From Blastomyces gilchristii SLH14081 (taxonomy: Eukaryota > Ascomycota > Eurotiomycetes > Onygenales > Ajellomycetaceae), in contig NW_003101673.1 in the NCBI RefSeq assembly GCF_000003855.2, positions 630,734 to 694,733 of the forward strand: DNA of 64,000 bases, in the 5' to 3' direction. The translations under genes and the position numbers were made by a program. The notes beneath the pieces are model-generated. The model saw only the letters and a program-made list of their open reading frames with translations, ran no database searches and was not told the DNA's origin. Shown in pieces: positions 42,434 through 55,809 of this stretch. Position 1 is the stretch's first letter. Every line of letters begins with the position of its first letter.

Positions 42434-43667
42434 TTTTGCCAGCTGTAGCTCTCAATTGACCGGTTTCAGGGTGAGGATATGCTAGTTTATCATCCTCCGT
42501 TGCGGTGAAATTCAAGCAAGTCGGAGAAAGTTGACGGTAAAAAGCAGAAGACGCGCTATGCCGCATGCAGACCGGAGTTGAACGCCGAACTCGCCGATGG
42601 ACGTTATCACGTGTATCAAGTCTTGGCATATATCTTCAGAAATCTACTTCCCGGAATGATCATAAACATGGAAACTCAAGAATAGAAATACTTGTTTAGA
42701 GAATATTATTGTATTATATATATATATACTCTTTTTCATCTGATTTCCATGTTCATTTTCATTTTCATTTTCATTTCATCGCCCTCAACTCTCTCTTCCT
42801 CATCAAATGAAAATGAAGCGAACTGACATGGCAGGGACGGGGGATAAATATATGAATGAATAGATGGTATAATCCAAGCAGCAAAGAATTATGTAACATG
42901 ACAAGAAGGCCACAAAAATATGCAAGGCATGGATGCGGGAATGATATGTAGAGATTATGTGAGAGGGAAGAGATAGCGGTAGAGGTAGAGGTAGAAGCAA
43001 AAGTAGAGACAAGGAGAAACGAGGATAGAAGTTAAAGAGGAGGGAGAAATCTTTTTCAATGAAAAGAAAATGTCATCAACAAGGTACAAAATGAGCAGAG
43101 AATGCAAGAAATGATCCGCATGGATGGTGCAAAGTGTATAAAATGATTAAATTAGATTAGATTTGGAAGAAAAAAAACAAAAAAAAAAAAAAAAAAATTA
43201 AGAGAGAGGGAGCAACAAAGACAAGTTGAGAACAGAATTTTTTTGTAATAAAAGACATATCATGCATACACGTACATACAATTATGGGGGCCATTTTTTG
43301 TTTTGGTGTTTGGGCGTTGGCATTTGGCATTTGGCATTTGACATTGGGGCATTTGATGGTGGGCATTAGAGGGTTAGTTGAGTGAGGTGTGGAAGATGCA
43401 GATGGAGATGGAGATAGAAAAACATATGGCAAATATAAAACTTAAAAGGAAAAGGAAATAAAATATAGATCATGCAATAAAAGGGCGGTGTGAGGGGGGA
43501 AACGAAGAGAGGCGACGGGCAAGGGGTTTAAAAAAGGTTGCAGATACAATCACGTATGGTGATCTATTCTCTCATTTTTGAGGGGGCATTTCCTTTTTTT
43601 TTTTTTTTTTTTTTTTTTTGCCCTACTTACACCCTTCTTCCCCGGTTTCATGGATGCTGTACTCTCG
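42434..43667. other. Spacer between uL22m and Prp24
   Basis: Contains a short TA repeat (42716-42727), a CATTTT repeat (42751-42776), a poly-A stretch around 43171-43197, a GGCATTT repeat near 43317-43340 and a poly-T of about 26 (43594-43619). The last lies in the Prp24 3' flank. No gene supported. Confidence 0.6.
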
Positions 43668-46600
43668 TTATTGTCCTTGCTGTTGTTCCTGGCCATGCTC
43701 CCGTGACTTGGACGACTCCAACAGAGCCCGAAAATCATCATTGCTTTTCTTCGCGGGCGCAGGCTGTTGACCTGTCGCAGCAGCAGTAGCAGCAGTACCA
43801 ACAGCACCACCACCCCTTTTAACACCCAACCCACCCCTCCGCCCCGATCCTACTCCACCTCCAGGCTGGCCCGGTCGCCGAATAGGCGCAGCGGGCTGCT
43901 TCATCATAACCATCTTTTTCTTCCCAGCCGGCCCGGACGCAGGAACTGCAACCGTATCCCTCTCTCCTTTCTTCCCCTTCTTCTCCACCCGCTCCCGCTC
44001 CTTGCCCACAAGAATTCTATCCACCTTCCTCTCCGCCGGCATCTTCAACATCTCGCCCACACTACCGACGCGGATTTGTCGCCCGGGAGCGATCTCATAC
44101 CCGTCTAAGCCTAGCGATGCACGGCCAGCGTCGCTGACGTCGACAAACTCGACGATGGCGCCTTGGTGGTCTGGGCGGAGGATCAGTTTCACGAGTGCAC
44201 CGTAAGGGGAGACGAGGGTGCGGATGCGAGTGTCGTTGATGGTGTCTGGGATGTTCATCAGGGCGAGGGTGCGGAGGTGTTTGTCGCTGGCATTTCCCGT
44301 GGGTTGGTCGGGGGCGTGTGGTACTGTTGAGGAGGAAGGCGAGGCGCCGTTAGGTTCCATGGAAGGAGACTCGGAGCGGCCGCCGACGCGGGATATAATC
44401 GCTGTTGCTTGGCGTTTCGCGGGGGTGGGAGTAGAAATGTGGACGTTGAGTGGGCGAGAGCGGAATAGCTGCTCGTGCATAGCGAGGGCAGCTTCGGCGG
44501 ATTTCTAGCAGATGTGTTAAAATTCGTCCTGCGCTGGTTTTTACCATAGAAGAAGACAAAGAGACCCAAACATACCTTCGTCCTAAAAACCACAAATCCA
44601 AACCCCTTGCTCGCCCCATTAGCCTTCCTCGGAATTCGCGCCCCCTCAACTTCTCCATACGCCGTAAATAACTCCACCAAGTCATCTTCCGTCGCCTTCC
44701 AGTCGAGATTCGAGACGTGGATTTCGCGACCCTCCTCCATCGGCCCTGTCCTATCCTGCCGTTTCGTAGGGTCCGATATCTTCACGACGAGGGGTAGCTT
44801 CGTCGACTCCGCCGAAACCATCGAGTTCCCGGAGACTTCCTGTTGAGTTCCGTTCAACTCTGTCGCTGCATGAGCAGCACTGGCCGTTTGGAATTGGACG
44901 TAACAAAAGCGTCTGTGCGTGTTGTATTTAAGCGACGGGAATCGGATATCAACGACTTCGCCGTACTATAAAAATAAACGATTAGTTTCCATTTGTTAAA
45001 AGAGAACTGGGGGATAGTAAAAATATAAAAAGCCAAGGTCAAGGTAAAGATGAATCGTTTACCGGAGTGAAAAGATCGCGAACATACGCTTCATCAGCTG
45101 TGGGCGGGAAATTCGTGACGAACAGCGTTGTATTCGTTCCGATGTGAACGGAGATCGTTTGATCTTCGAATGTCCGTTGATCTCGCGTCTGTGCGGCCAA
45201 TGCATCCTCTCGCGTGTCGAACTCGACAGTTGCACTGGGTTGAGTTCCTTGTCGTGACAGCAGCTTTAAAGAATTGATTTTACCGCACTAGTTGAAACAG
45301 TCAGTACAAGACCCCTTTTTTCTTGTTTGTTCGATCCAACAAAGCAAATAAATAAAACGGGGGAGCTACAAACTTACATCCCTAAAGAACTGCCTGACTC
45401 TCAACTCGGTAACGTCTGACGGTAAGTTCTCCACAATGACAGTAGCATTCTCGCGATCCCTTTTTGGAGGGGGAGTGCCGGCATCAGCACCGAGATCCGC
45501 CGCTCTGGGCCTTTTGCTGGCAGACCCATTCACATCCAGTTCCTCAACTGTGCGTTTTCGCTTGCTTCCCTGGGGTGTCGTCTCATTCTCGGCTTCAGGT
45601 CTTACTCTGGTTGCCGACGACACTCCTGGCGTTTCAGCTTGAGGAGCAGTAGTGGTTGCCGCTGCTGCTGCCGATTGTTGAGCTGCCGCCTGTAGAGCTT
45701 CCTTATCCTGTCTTCTCGTTCGGGCTTTCATCGCCTTTCGAATCTCTATAACGGCTATCTGGAGCTCGTCCGCATCCTCGTAGTGTTCGCAGTGGTCAAT
45801 GTATGTCAACCTGATCTTGTCCAGCCAGTCCGCGTCCGCTCGTTGGAGAGCTTGTTTTAATACTGCAGTAGCAAGGCTGGGGTTCGGGGTTCTCCGCGAG
45901 GCGCTTGCGCTGCCATCTGACTGGGTGAATTTGCTCCAGCAGAGCAGTTCCCATGTATAATACATAATCCAGAACTCGTAGCTGTGTCCGTGGCGGGCGA
46001 TTAAGCCCTTGAAGGTTTCTCGGGCACTATCCCAGCTTCCACTTTCACTTAGATACCGGATGTAGATACGCTCGAGGCGGAAGAGGGGGTCATTGGGAAC
46101 TGTGGTATTGTCTTTCTCGCCTAGTTCCTGGATGCTTTCGATTGCAGAGCGGATGCCTACCTCGGCCACATCAAGATCCTCATCTGTCGAGTCAGGTTGG
46201 AAAGCTCGTCGACGCAGGTAGCTGCACCATGTGGTGTGCACCTTGATCACTTGCTTGATGCCTCCGGCGTCCAACAGACCAGTCCGCGTCGCCTTGTGCT
46301 TGATGTCAGCGATTTGAGTAAACGAGCGTCCCACACGCTCCGCGCTGAGAATGTGTTGCGACCAGAGCGTTCCGGACCATGGACAGTGCCGAGTGGCGCG
46401 CTCCAGGGAAGGGAGAGCAGGGAGGTAGTGGCCATGCGGGCTTCCGTCCATTGATTCCTCTACTATGAACATTATATAGTCTTCCCATAAACGAACCTCG
46501 ATGGGGAAACGTAGCACGGCACGTTGATAGAGAGCGCACACGAGCTCGAAGCTAAAATGGCCCTTTCGCCGGTTCTGGCTCAGTTCCCACTCAAGGTACG

Positions 46601-48053
46601 ACACGAACAAGCTCAATTCCGTAGTACTGTCTCCAGCCTCCGCGGCCCGCCGAAGTTCCACTTCTCGCATCTCGCGAGCATTCCACAAGGCTTTGGCGCG
46701 GGCGGCTCTATTCGTCATATCCACCATGGTCTCTTCGTAATAGTTGTTATAATAGGTAGAGATGAAGTTGGAAAATAGTTGGAAGGTGTTATCCCAGGTC
46801 ATGTGGGGTACCTGAAGCCTATTGACGAACAAATCCCTTACGTGGCCGAGTTTCTCTGGAGACGGCTGCTTGCCCACATCTTGTACGACGAGTTCCAGAT
46901 AGCGGTCCCAGACCAGGTGACTATCATTTATTCTCCAGTTTGTAGCCTCCGCCGCATTCATCCAGACCTCTACGACTGACTGCCACGTAAATGCCTCCCG
47001 AGCCACCATTCTATCTTCCTCTGACCATTGGCGGGAGACGGAGGCGTCATTTGGCTGGGAAACAGAGTTGTAGAGATGCAGCATCCACTCGCCATATATT
47101 ATCCATAGTTTCGTGCTGCCGTACTCTTCATCTACTGACCGTCGACACAGTTCCATTACACCTATCTGTTCCTCCACCGTACGTGCCAGCACACTTTCGT
47201 CCTGTATCCATTCAACCCATAGATCCTCCCCAATCGCGAAGAGGCCATCGAGCTCTTCTCGTGCAGCACGCAGGTCCTGGAGAAAATCGTACTCCTGAGG
47301 TTTGCCGCGGGAACCTGGCGACGACGGCGGATAGACATGTTCGACAAACCCTTGGTGGAGTAGACGGATGAACTTAACGCGCGCGTCGTAGGCATGGTGG
47401 TTCTGCTGGATATAGGCATATAGCTCTGAGGCCATCTGCTGCATGTCCGGCGTTAGCGAGGAGCTTGAAAAGTCTCTTCTGTTAGCCTCCTTCAACCCTT
47501 CTGACACATCAAAATGGGGTCGGGGTGTGGTGTGGTTTCGCGGAATGGGGTTGACGGTAGGGTTGAGGGTTGAAGGGGACATCTGGCTCTCGTGTATTTC
47601 CGTGCTGGTATTCCTCCTCATTGGGGGGTTTGCGCGGTGGGGCTGAGGACGCTGCATGGAGGCGAGATCTGCCAGGGCATCTATCCCAGGAGTAGAGGTT
47701 TGTCTGGTGGGCTGCAGTTCGCTCGGCGGCGGGGTGCCAGTACCGTTGCCTTGGCTGAGGTCCTGGGGAGACGGATCGCGAAGTTGCGGGTTGTTGAGGA
47801 CTTGATGGACAAGCGGAGACGAGGTCATGCCCGATCTGCCAGAATTCTGTCGTGATTTGTGATAATTCTGGTGAGGAGAAGCGGAGGCGGAAACGGCTGA
47901 TACAGGCGAAGGCGTCGGGGCGGATGTGGGGGTGGCGCCAGAGGAGGAGGAGGAAGCAGCAGCAGCAGGATGAGGAGCAGGAGTGGACTTGCCCGAGTGG
48001 GAGTCCTGCGGCGATAAAAGCGAAATGATATCCATCCTCCTATCCATCGGCAA
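43668..48053 (-). CDS. prp24: Prp24/SART3-type U4/U6 snRNP recycling factor
   Basis: Four minus-strand exons: 48053-45378, 45287-45063, 44965-44576, 44504-43668; all introns are phase 0 with GTAAGT, GTAAAC and GTATGT donors; 1375 residues. Residues 1-190 are low-complexity Ser/Pro. HAT (half-a-TPR) repeats fill about 200-760 (for example WVEWIQDESVLARTVEEQI, LWIIYGEWMLHLYNSV, SYEFWIMYYTWELLCWSKF). A basic linker (GSKRKRTVEELDVNGSASKR) leads to four RRM-like domains: ATVIVENLPSDVTELRVRQF, TTLFVTNFPPTADEAYVRDL, EIHVSNLDWKATEDDLVELF and LALMNIPDTINDTRIRTLVS. The C-terminus carries SNDDFRALLESSK, the Prp24/SART3 LSm-binding motif. The protein anneals U4 and U6 snRNAs in the nucleus with the Lsm2-8 ring. 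A second in-frame ATG at codon 7 (MDIISLLSPQDS) may be the real start. Confidence 0.95.
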
Positions 48054-50688
48054 GGGGTAGTATAATAGAGAGGATATAGGTGGAAGGCAAACAACCGGGG
48101 AAAATAAAATAAAAATAAAGGGAAACCGACGGGATTAAATCGGGTAGATGAAGAGTTTGAACGAAGATATTAAACTGAGCGGCAATTTAGTCGTTGCAGG
48201 CGCACTAGTTAGCTTGAATAGCTTCAGTATCACCACCATCAGAACCATCAGACCTCACGGGAAAGAAATGGCGTGGAGTCGTTATCAACGGTAGCTCTGA
48301 GGCAAGCGAAAATGACCCGAAAGAACCCCGAATGCGGAGGATAGAAGGCGTGATTAGTTAGGGTCACGAGAAGAGATTGTTGGGAGGGATCTCGATGGGG
48401 TGAGAGTGAGGCAGCGATAGAGGGAGGGATAGCGGAAGGCGGACAGCGGAGGACGGCTGGTGGATGAGTGGTTGGGTGGTCGATGGATGGGGGGAGGACG
48501 GGATCGAACCGAATCAAGCGCAGCGATGAGCGAGATCGGGGCTGCTGTACAATTCCATTCCTTCGGTTTATTTTTTTTTTGGTATTTCTTTCTTCACTCC
48601 GCCAAACACAAACCTTGCCCGGTCAGCAGGGTCCCCTTCTACCAGTTTCAAAGGGAAGAAGAAAAGAAGAAGCAGAAGAATAAAAGAGCAAATAAAAGAG
48701 AAGAGAAGAAAGCAAAAAAGGAACTATCTCTTGTTTCTCTCTTTGCGTTATTTACTTTTTGATTTTTTCCCCCCCTTTTGCAGGCACGCGCTTAACAGAT
48801 GAAGTGCTAAAGTAACCCTAGAAAGCAACCCAGGAGCAAGCAAGCAAGTTGAGCAGGTGAGCAAACAAGTAACTAAGCAAGCAAGCAAGCGAGCAAGCAA
48901 CGAGAGCAGAAGACGGGATGATGAAAGAGGGATGGGGATGTTATTTTTGGGGGCGAGGCGAGGTTAGACGGGGAACGGGTTTCTTGGGTGATCAATAACC
49001 AGCTAGGGTAGGCTGGCTGCTTGGTACTGGAGCCGGCTACTAGATGAGACGAGGAGGAGGGAGCAATAAACCACAACAAGCTAAAGTAGCCTGAGTAGTT
49101 AGTTATAGTTAGTTAGTGTTAGTTAGCCAGCCTGGCCTGGTGTACGGAGTACAGTAGTTAGCCTGACAACGATGATGAGTGGGCGGGGCCAGGGGCTGGG
49201 AGCCCACACGGGGGCAGCGGTGTTTATGGGTCGGCTACAGCGGGAGAGTGAGAGGTAGCAGTTTGGAGATGCGGAGATGGGGAGAAGGACAGATGTTGCA
49301 AGGGTGTCGCAGAGTGAGTAGAAACAGAAGCAGAAGCAGACGTGCAGATACTAGACTAGATACTACTGGAGGAGAGAAGAGAAGAGTAGAGATGAGTTAG
49401 AGGTGAGGTGAGGTGAGGTGAGGTTGAGATGGAAGACGTCGTCGGGCGTCGAGGATTGCGAAAAGGGAGCGAGACGCGGCGAGGATGAGGCTCTTACATA
49501 ACTAGCTAGTTAACTAACTACGTATCTACAGCCTACAGGTACCTCTCCCGCGGAAAATGTATGCACAGGAACCTTTGCCGACGGCTTCAGTGGAATCCCT
49601 GAATTATTACCCAAATGGCCGGGTCCAGATTCCTCTTCTATTCTTCCTATTAGAAAGAGGAATAAAGAGAAATGTACTCTACTATTAATATGTATAGTTA
49701 TGTATTATTATTCCTGCAGCAATGTCACACAGAGCAACAGCATGATGATTATTATGATGATTATCTACAAAATTTCCTTTGTATAGAACAGCAGGTTGGT
49801 TGGTTGTTGGCTCATAGCCTATGACAAGGATTAAGCTAAACTAACTTACTACCTAACATACATATCTCTTGAAGCCAAGTTAGCTCGTTGAAGAATTCCA
49901 TCGCAATCTTTTTTAGATCTCAAATTGTGCTCATAAACTCTTCATCACCATCAAATGTCAAATTCCTGGCTACAGCTGGATCTCAACCTGCTCAAGAGTA
50001 CTCCATAAGATCTCTCAAGATAATCCCTCTCTAATTTGAATCAATTTATGTATAAGCCTTCTTATTTTATTTATTACCCATCAGCAAGTCTGAAACAAAG
50101 AGACCCAGACTATAATTGACAATCACCCTGGGCATAAAAAGTGGTCATGATGAGCTGGTTCAAAACTGTTCATTGCTTGCAGGAATTTTCAGTTTTTTCC
50201 CTTTTTCCTTTTTGTATCAAGAAAGTTAAATATTTAGTTAATTAAGTTAATAATAATGAAAGGAGAAGAAAAAGAATTCTTGCTTTCAGTTTTTATTTAT
50301 CTATTTGAAGCTCTCTTTTCTTTCTTCTCTACTTCTTAACTTACTATAGTTAATAGTTAACTAGACTATTTCAGACAAACTTCACACAGCTTTCATCTTC
50401 CATGTATGCATGTGCACATCTCTTCATCTCTTCATGTAGCATCACACCCACCTTCTGCTATTTATTTAAACCTTCTTACTTTCCCTCTCTCCTCAGCTAT
50501 TCTTTAATTAAGAGTCTAATGTTGCCTGTGGTTTTTACCTTATCATTATCTTATTATAGTACTAACTATAGTTACATGTTTAGACATACATCATAGTGCA
50601 GAATAGAAATGAGAGATATGAAGATAGAATCTTTCCAGATATCCATTAACATATTCATCTATACTCTGAAGAGACGGGGTCATCTACA

Positions 50689-50714
50689 TACGTACGTACG
50701 TACGTACGTACGTA
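50689..50714. repeat. (TACG)6TA self-complementary tandem repeat
   Basis: 26 bases of TACG repeat. The unit is its own reverse complement in register, so the whole run is a perfect palindrome and holds six CpG sites. Confidence 0.95.
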
Positions 50715-51224
50715 GATACACTACGCACCCCCTTCAAAGCATTTACATACTATCTCCCCAACAATGTAGTTAGCCCTACCAAGGTTACATACGCTCTCTC
50801 TGCAGTCGACGCAGGTAGCCGTTGATCACATGCTAAAATTAAACGGGGAGATAAACATGGATATACGCTGGTACATGTACAGATGTACCATGGCATGTAT
50901 GTATGTATGTACCCCCCGTAGTGTGCACTGAATTTCACTGGCTCAGCTGAAGCCTGAAACCTTGCTTGAGTCCCGATTGTCATTTCCAAACTAACCCCCT
51001 CCCCCCAAATCCCCAAATCATCAACCATGGTGGCTGGAAAAAGTAAGAATAAGTTTGGTGGTAACTATAGCGTAGGTTGTGTTTTCTTTGGTAAGGGACC
51101 CCGGATCAGTTTCTTCCTCTGGAAGAGCGAGGTGGATGTTATTTGGTGTGGGGTGGTGGCTTGAATCAGCGCGTGATTGCAAAATATTTAAGTTATATAA
51201 AATGGATTGAGATACATTTTGAAG

Positions 51225-51255
<31 letters not shown>

Positions 51256-52871
51256 CTCACTATCATTGATCCCCGACATGCCATCTGTATATAACACACG
51301 TTCATAGCTTTTGTCGGGAATTATATACCAATCGACAAGAAAAGAAGATGTCAACAAAATGTCTCAGATAACTGAGTAGGGAGAAAGCTTGCTGTGCAAC
51401 GCCCAACCTTTTTACGATTTCCTGTCAGCTGCCAGCCCGGTTCTGTTTCTTGTCTGAAAAGCTGGCCGGCCAATCAATTGGTGGGGGGGGGGGGGGGTCG
51501 CGGCTGTGTGGTGGACAGGAAACCACCGCCGACCTGCTCAGTGTCGAAAGGTCACTCTCGCTCTCCATTTCCCCATTTGGAGTCTTTCTTTGAGCGAGCA
51601 GCTGCCCGTCTGGCCCGTGACTTCAGGAGTGCGTTTGCTGGGTCAATCCCTTCTTCTGTTTTCCAAGGGACTCGCGCTGAAATGGCACGCTACTTACTCC
51701 CCTCTATCAAATATATTCCAGCTGCTACCAGTGTGTGCTGTGCTGCAGTGTCTCATGTATGTATTTGCACGGTGATGATAACTTCGTCTGTGCTTTTTTT
51801 TTTTTTTTTTTTTTTTTTTTTCTTTTTTGAATCTGTTCAACCATTGCATGTAAATCGACTCATGCGAGCATCCACGCGGAGTTTTGAGGAGAGAGTTCCT
51901 TTTCTTTTCTTTTTTTTCTCTTCCCCGACTCGTGCGAAGCTCCTAAAACTGTATAGGGGAGGGGAAGGCATATATATTTATATATATGCCCCTTGCCGCT
52001 GTCGGTCAAATGGACAACATCTGTTTCCTACACCAAATCAATCCGCTGAACGATTCTCCTGGGAAATGTCAGATAGCTATTGGCTGGCTGGGGTATATAG
52101 ATAGGGAGGCTCCTTGATACATGTAAAAGCAAGGGCTGCTGCTGCTGCTGCTGGTGGTGGTGGTGATCGTGGTCGGTCACTGACTCATGATCAAAAAGAG
52201 ATGCTATTTATCATTTATCGGTTCAGAGATATATGGGGCTGGCTGGGGATTTTGGGAGAGAGCTGGTTGAGGTGGTAAGCAGTCTATGGATAAACGAAAA
52301 AGTAATAAAAATTGTCTTCACCTTTTCATGGTTCCGTCTTGCGTGCTGGATGTAAGTGGTGGGTGGAGGCTGACTGACTTTAATCACTCCAGGAGGGTTC
52401 TCTTTAAATATTGATCTTCTGAGAAAGAACCAATCAAGCACTGTGATTAGGTCAAAGTGTACATGTGGTTGCCGTGAAAGAAGTTTCAGAATGGAGGAGT
52501 GAGACTAGAAGGATAGGGGGATATATTAGGAGAAGAGGAGATTTCGTTGACTATAGCATGATACATAATCAGCCTCATGTTTTTGCTTTCATTTCAGTAT
52601 AGCGCATATGCATGGATCACGATTTTGTTTCCCGCATAAATGATCTACATTGATTCACTCTGTTAGGGACAAAACTTGCAGTGGTCCAAGTTATCGCCAA
52701 TTAACGGCGGGCACAAAGTTAGCAGCAGGTTGGTAGGGATATGAATAGCACATCCTCCCCCTCCTCGACTGTAAAATTCATTCGAAATCGAAGAAGACCT
52801 CATCAATGTTAGGCATTCACAATATGAGGTGCTGTCGAGCGCCTATCCAATACCCTGAAATCTTAATGGCC

Positions 52872-52919
52872 AGCAAGACCAGCAGCAAGACCAGCAGCAA
52901 GACCAGCAGCAAGACCAGC
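52872..52919. repeat. 12-bp minisatellite, four exact copies
   Basis: AGCAAGACCAGC is repeated four times without change. A small frame beginning ATG at 52866 reads it as (SKTS)4 and continues to EVLVVSFTLFPAP before a stop, 33 residues in all. Exact identity suggests recent expansion; I do not claim translation. Confidence 0.85.
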
Positions 52920-54809
52920 AGCGAGGTGCTGGTGGTGTCTTTCACACTATTCCCAGCACCCTGACACCCCATACAGCCATATGGAGCCCATTCATTTTCC
53001 AGCAGATAGCAGCATGAAAATCACCACCAGAAAACTCAGCTATCTTCTCAGCATCATCGTTTTCACGCCAGCCCTGTTGTGAATGGCGAGGACCTGAAGG
53101 GAGCTTACATGCTGCCGAGCCGGACTCGGGGCCGGGTCTGCCTGGTCTCATTCATCTTGGACCTGGTGGACAGGTGTATCCTGGATGTTGATTGACCCAA
53201 GGGAAGCCATGAAAAGGAATGCGGCTGCGCGGGCGGGCGGGCATCATGTTATTATGTATGGGCTTGCCTGGGTGTAGATGGGGTCGAACACAAACACACA
53301 GGGCAGAAAAGAATGTATTCACCCCAGAACATTTCCTGGTGTGGAACATGGGCTCTTCATGGCCAGGGGAATCAGCAAGTTTCACTGTTTGAGATTGGTT
53401 GGGCTGGGAGTGGGTGTCAATATATGCGCCCTGATCCCATCCAGGCACGGAGCAACGGTATCATAAAAGGGCATTATGAAGGATATCCTCAAGTAGGTGA
53501 CGGATATCGGCGCAGAGATTCTCTGATACGCATATACACCTGGGGGTAAAATTGCGCGGGGTGAGAGATAAGCAATCACCACACTACACTGCTGCGTCTC
53601 CTGACCCTGACTGTATGCATACAGATAGAAGAACAAGCCGGGTAAAAATGCGCAATGGCTCTCGCCTCTAGGTCCAAATGTGCTGAGCTCTATGCTAGGG
53701 ATTCCCATTGAAGTGACTTGCTTATGAGATTTGGGAATAGAAAAGGACGGGTGTAGTTACCGCTTTCTCTAAAAATAAGACGTAACACCCTCTGAAAAGC
53801 TTGCTAGACGGATATTCACGTCCCGCCGCTGTCGGGAATTTCCCACCCGCGATGATTTTGGGATGTGATATCTGCCCCAGAACCACCTCGTGTCAAATGT
53901 TGTCTCTGGACCTTCAGACGCCAGGTTGATAACTGCTGTCTAGAGGAGGCAAGATATTGTTACTACCAACCTTCCCTTTTTTTTTTTTTTTTTTCTTTGG
54001 TTGTCAGGATAGTTATATATAGGATGAGTCTGTCGCCAAAGTCGAGAGGCTTGGCTCGCCCTGATTGGACACGCTGTTGTCATGTACCAAATACTTCCTC
54101 GAGACGGTGACAATGGCGTTGGCCCAGGTACTGCTACATCACGCCCCCCCCGGCACAGACCGCAAGCAGCCTCATCAACCTCCCTCCCAGCAAGCGTCAT
54201 CCCGGCCGGAAACTTCTCAAGGAAATGAATAAAATACGATATCTCCTCCCTGCGAGATCCATCCAACCAACCTCCAGCTGCACTAAACCCCCCTCCGCTA
54301 AATAAGTTCGCCCAACGACATCCTCATCATCAATCATCGATCTCCGAATGTCCATCTGACCTGTCCACAGAACCCGGAATCTCTCCCCGTTTTCTTCGCA
54401 ACCCCCAACCACCAACACCACCTTGGCTAGCCTCCATCTATAGCCAACCCCTCATCAACCACACCCCGTATCTCTCTGAATATCAAAACCGTTGCTCCAC
54501 CGCTTCTCCACCGCTTCTCCTACACGCAGTCAGTCCTGACTTGTGACCTGCAGACCTGCAATAAGCGGGCTGCAGCTTGTCGCATCTCCCTCGCGCGTCT
54601 CTCCGTATCCTCTCGAATGCGGCTCCTCCTTCTCCTCCCTTCATAAAAAAGGGTTGTCCGACCGGTTGGCTGGCGGCCCTCTTAGTCTATACTCTAGCTT
54701 GCTCTTTCAGCGTTTGATACTGTCAAAGCTCCGTGGGGGAGGGGATAGTCTTTGATAGAAATATCACTGTGTGTTTGTGGTTGTTACCGCTGCTGCTGTT
54801 GTTGTTCGA

Positions 54810-55809
54810 ATGATGGACGTCCATCTCGTGCCTGGCGGCGGGCGGCGGAACTATACGGGCTTCGTGACCAAGACCATCGTATATGCTGCGACGCTGCTTG
54901 TGTTTTTGACCAGTATGTATTTTGCTCATGCCTACTCTTCACTCGCTGTGTTTTTTCCTTTTTGGATATCAGACTAACAAGAACAACCATCACAGCATTC
55001 GCCCTGACGCTGGCGTCAATAGTCCTGCCGCGATGGATCAGCTCTCAGAGAGGAACGGTACGGCTGGCCCTTTTGTTTCCCCTGTCGCTACAAAAGTGAA
55101 AAAAAGATGAAAAATAAAAATACTCATTTGACTCTCCCTATGCAGTCTGCCGGCGTCTCCTACGGCCTCCACTATCGCTGTTTCTCCACTACCACCCCCA
55201 ACACGACAACGACGACCACGACCTGCGTGCGCTTCCCGCAATTCGATGACTGCACCGGCGACGACCGCCAGTTCTGCTCCATGTGGCGCTCCGTCGGGTT
55301 CCTCATGTCCTTCGCCGTCGTGCTCGAGGGCATGACATTGATTACCTATATTATCATCTTGGCCGGCGGCAAGCAGATGCGCGAGTCTGGATGGCGGATT
55401 CTTTCCATGTTATTGCTTTTGGTTGCCCTGGTGCAGTGCGCCAGTATGGGGTTGGTGGTAGGTTCTATACTTTTCTTTTCTTTCTTTTCTTTTCTTTTCT
55501 TTTAATTCTTCAGGAACCCCTATTTGCCTTCATTCGGGATATTTGTAGAAAGTACCTTAACGGTTAACGGTTATAACCCGCTGCTTCACTGTATCATATA
55601 ACTAACCTGCATACTCTACGTATATACAGTCTTACCTCAACGACAACGACGATCACTTCTACCTTGGCTTCCGCCTCGACGACTCCTTCATCATGTGTAC
55701 CGTCAGCTGGTGTCTGGCCCTCCTCGCTGCTGCGACCATCATCTTCGCCGCTCGCGTCTTGCCCTCCGAGGGCGGCTACGAATTAATCGCTGAGCAACCT
55801 AATAGCTGA
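54810..55809 (+). CDS. Claudin-like/SUR7-type four-helix membrane protein
   Basis: Four exons, 54810-54912, 54996-55057, 55146-55457, 55630-55809, with GT...AG introns (GTATGT, GTACGG, GTAGGT donors) and consistent phases; 218 residues. Four membrane helices: about 22-47 (IVYAATLLVFLTTFALTLAS), 107-130 (GFLMSFAVVLEGMTLITYII), 139-158 (WRILSMLLLLVALVQCASMG) and 178-200 (FIMCTVSWCLALLAAATIIF). The first outer loop contains YGLHYRC and later cysteines, a variant of the GLWxxC signature of claudin-like proteins; it also holds a Thr run. Fungal relatives sit in the plasma membrane or eisosomes and influence wall and cell-fusion events; the exact role here is unknown. A second ATG follows at 54813, and an upstream in-frame ATG lies at 54771. 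The third intron is 172 bp and includes a CTTTT repeat. Confidence 0.85.

Larger units (their letters stand above)
48054..54809. other. 6.8-kb spacer full of simple repeats
   Basis: No supported gene. Contains the Prp24 leader and promoter (48054-48770), an AGCA repeat (48836-48900), TTAGTTAG words (49096-49125), a GAGGT repeat (49399-49425), a TACG repeat (50689-50714), a CA/TA microsatellite (about 51227-51255), a G run (51483-51497), a poly-T near 51797-51820, a 24-bp hairpin GGCATATATA...TATATATGCC (51967-51990), GCT/GGT triplets (52138-52162), a 12-bp minisatellite (52872-52919) and another poly-T (53978-53993). The C-rich 54130-54420 block has no consistent frame. Confidence 0.6.

Noticed and set aside
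51394..52104. A 236-codon plus-strand frame
   Set aside because: It runs through a G run, a poly-T and TA repeats, giving GGGGG and FFFFFF strings; no family features and no coding bias.
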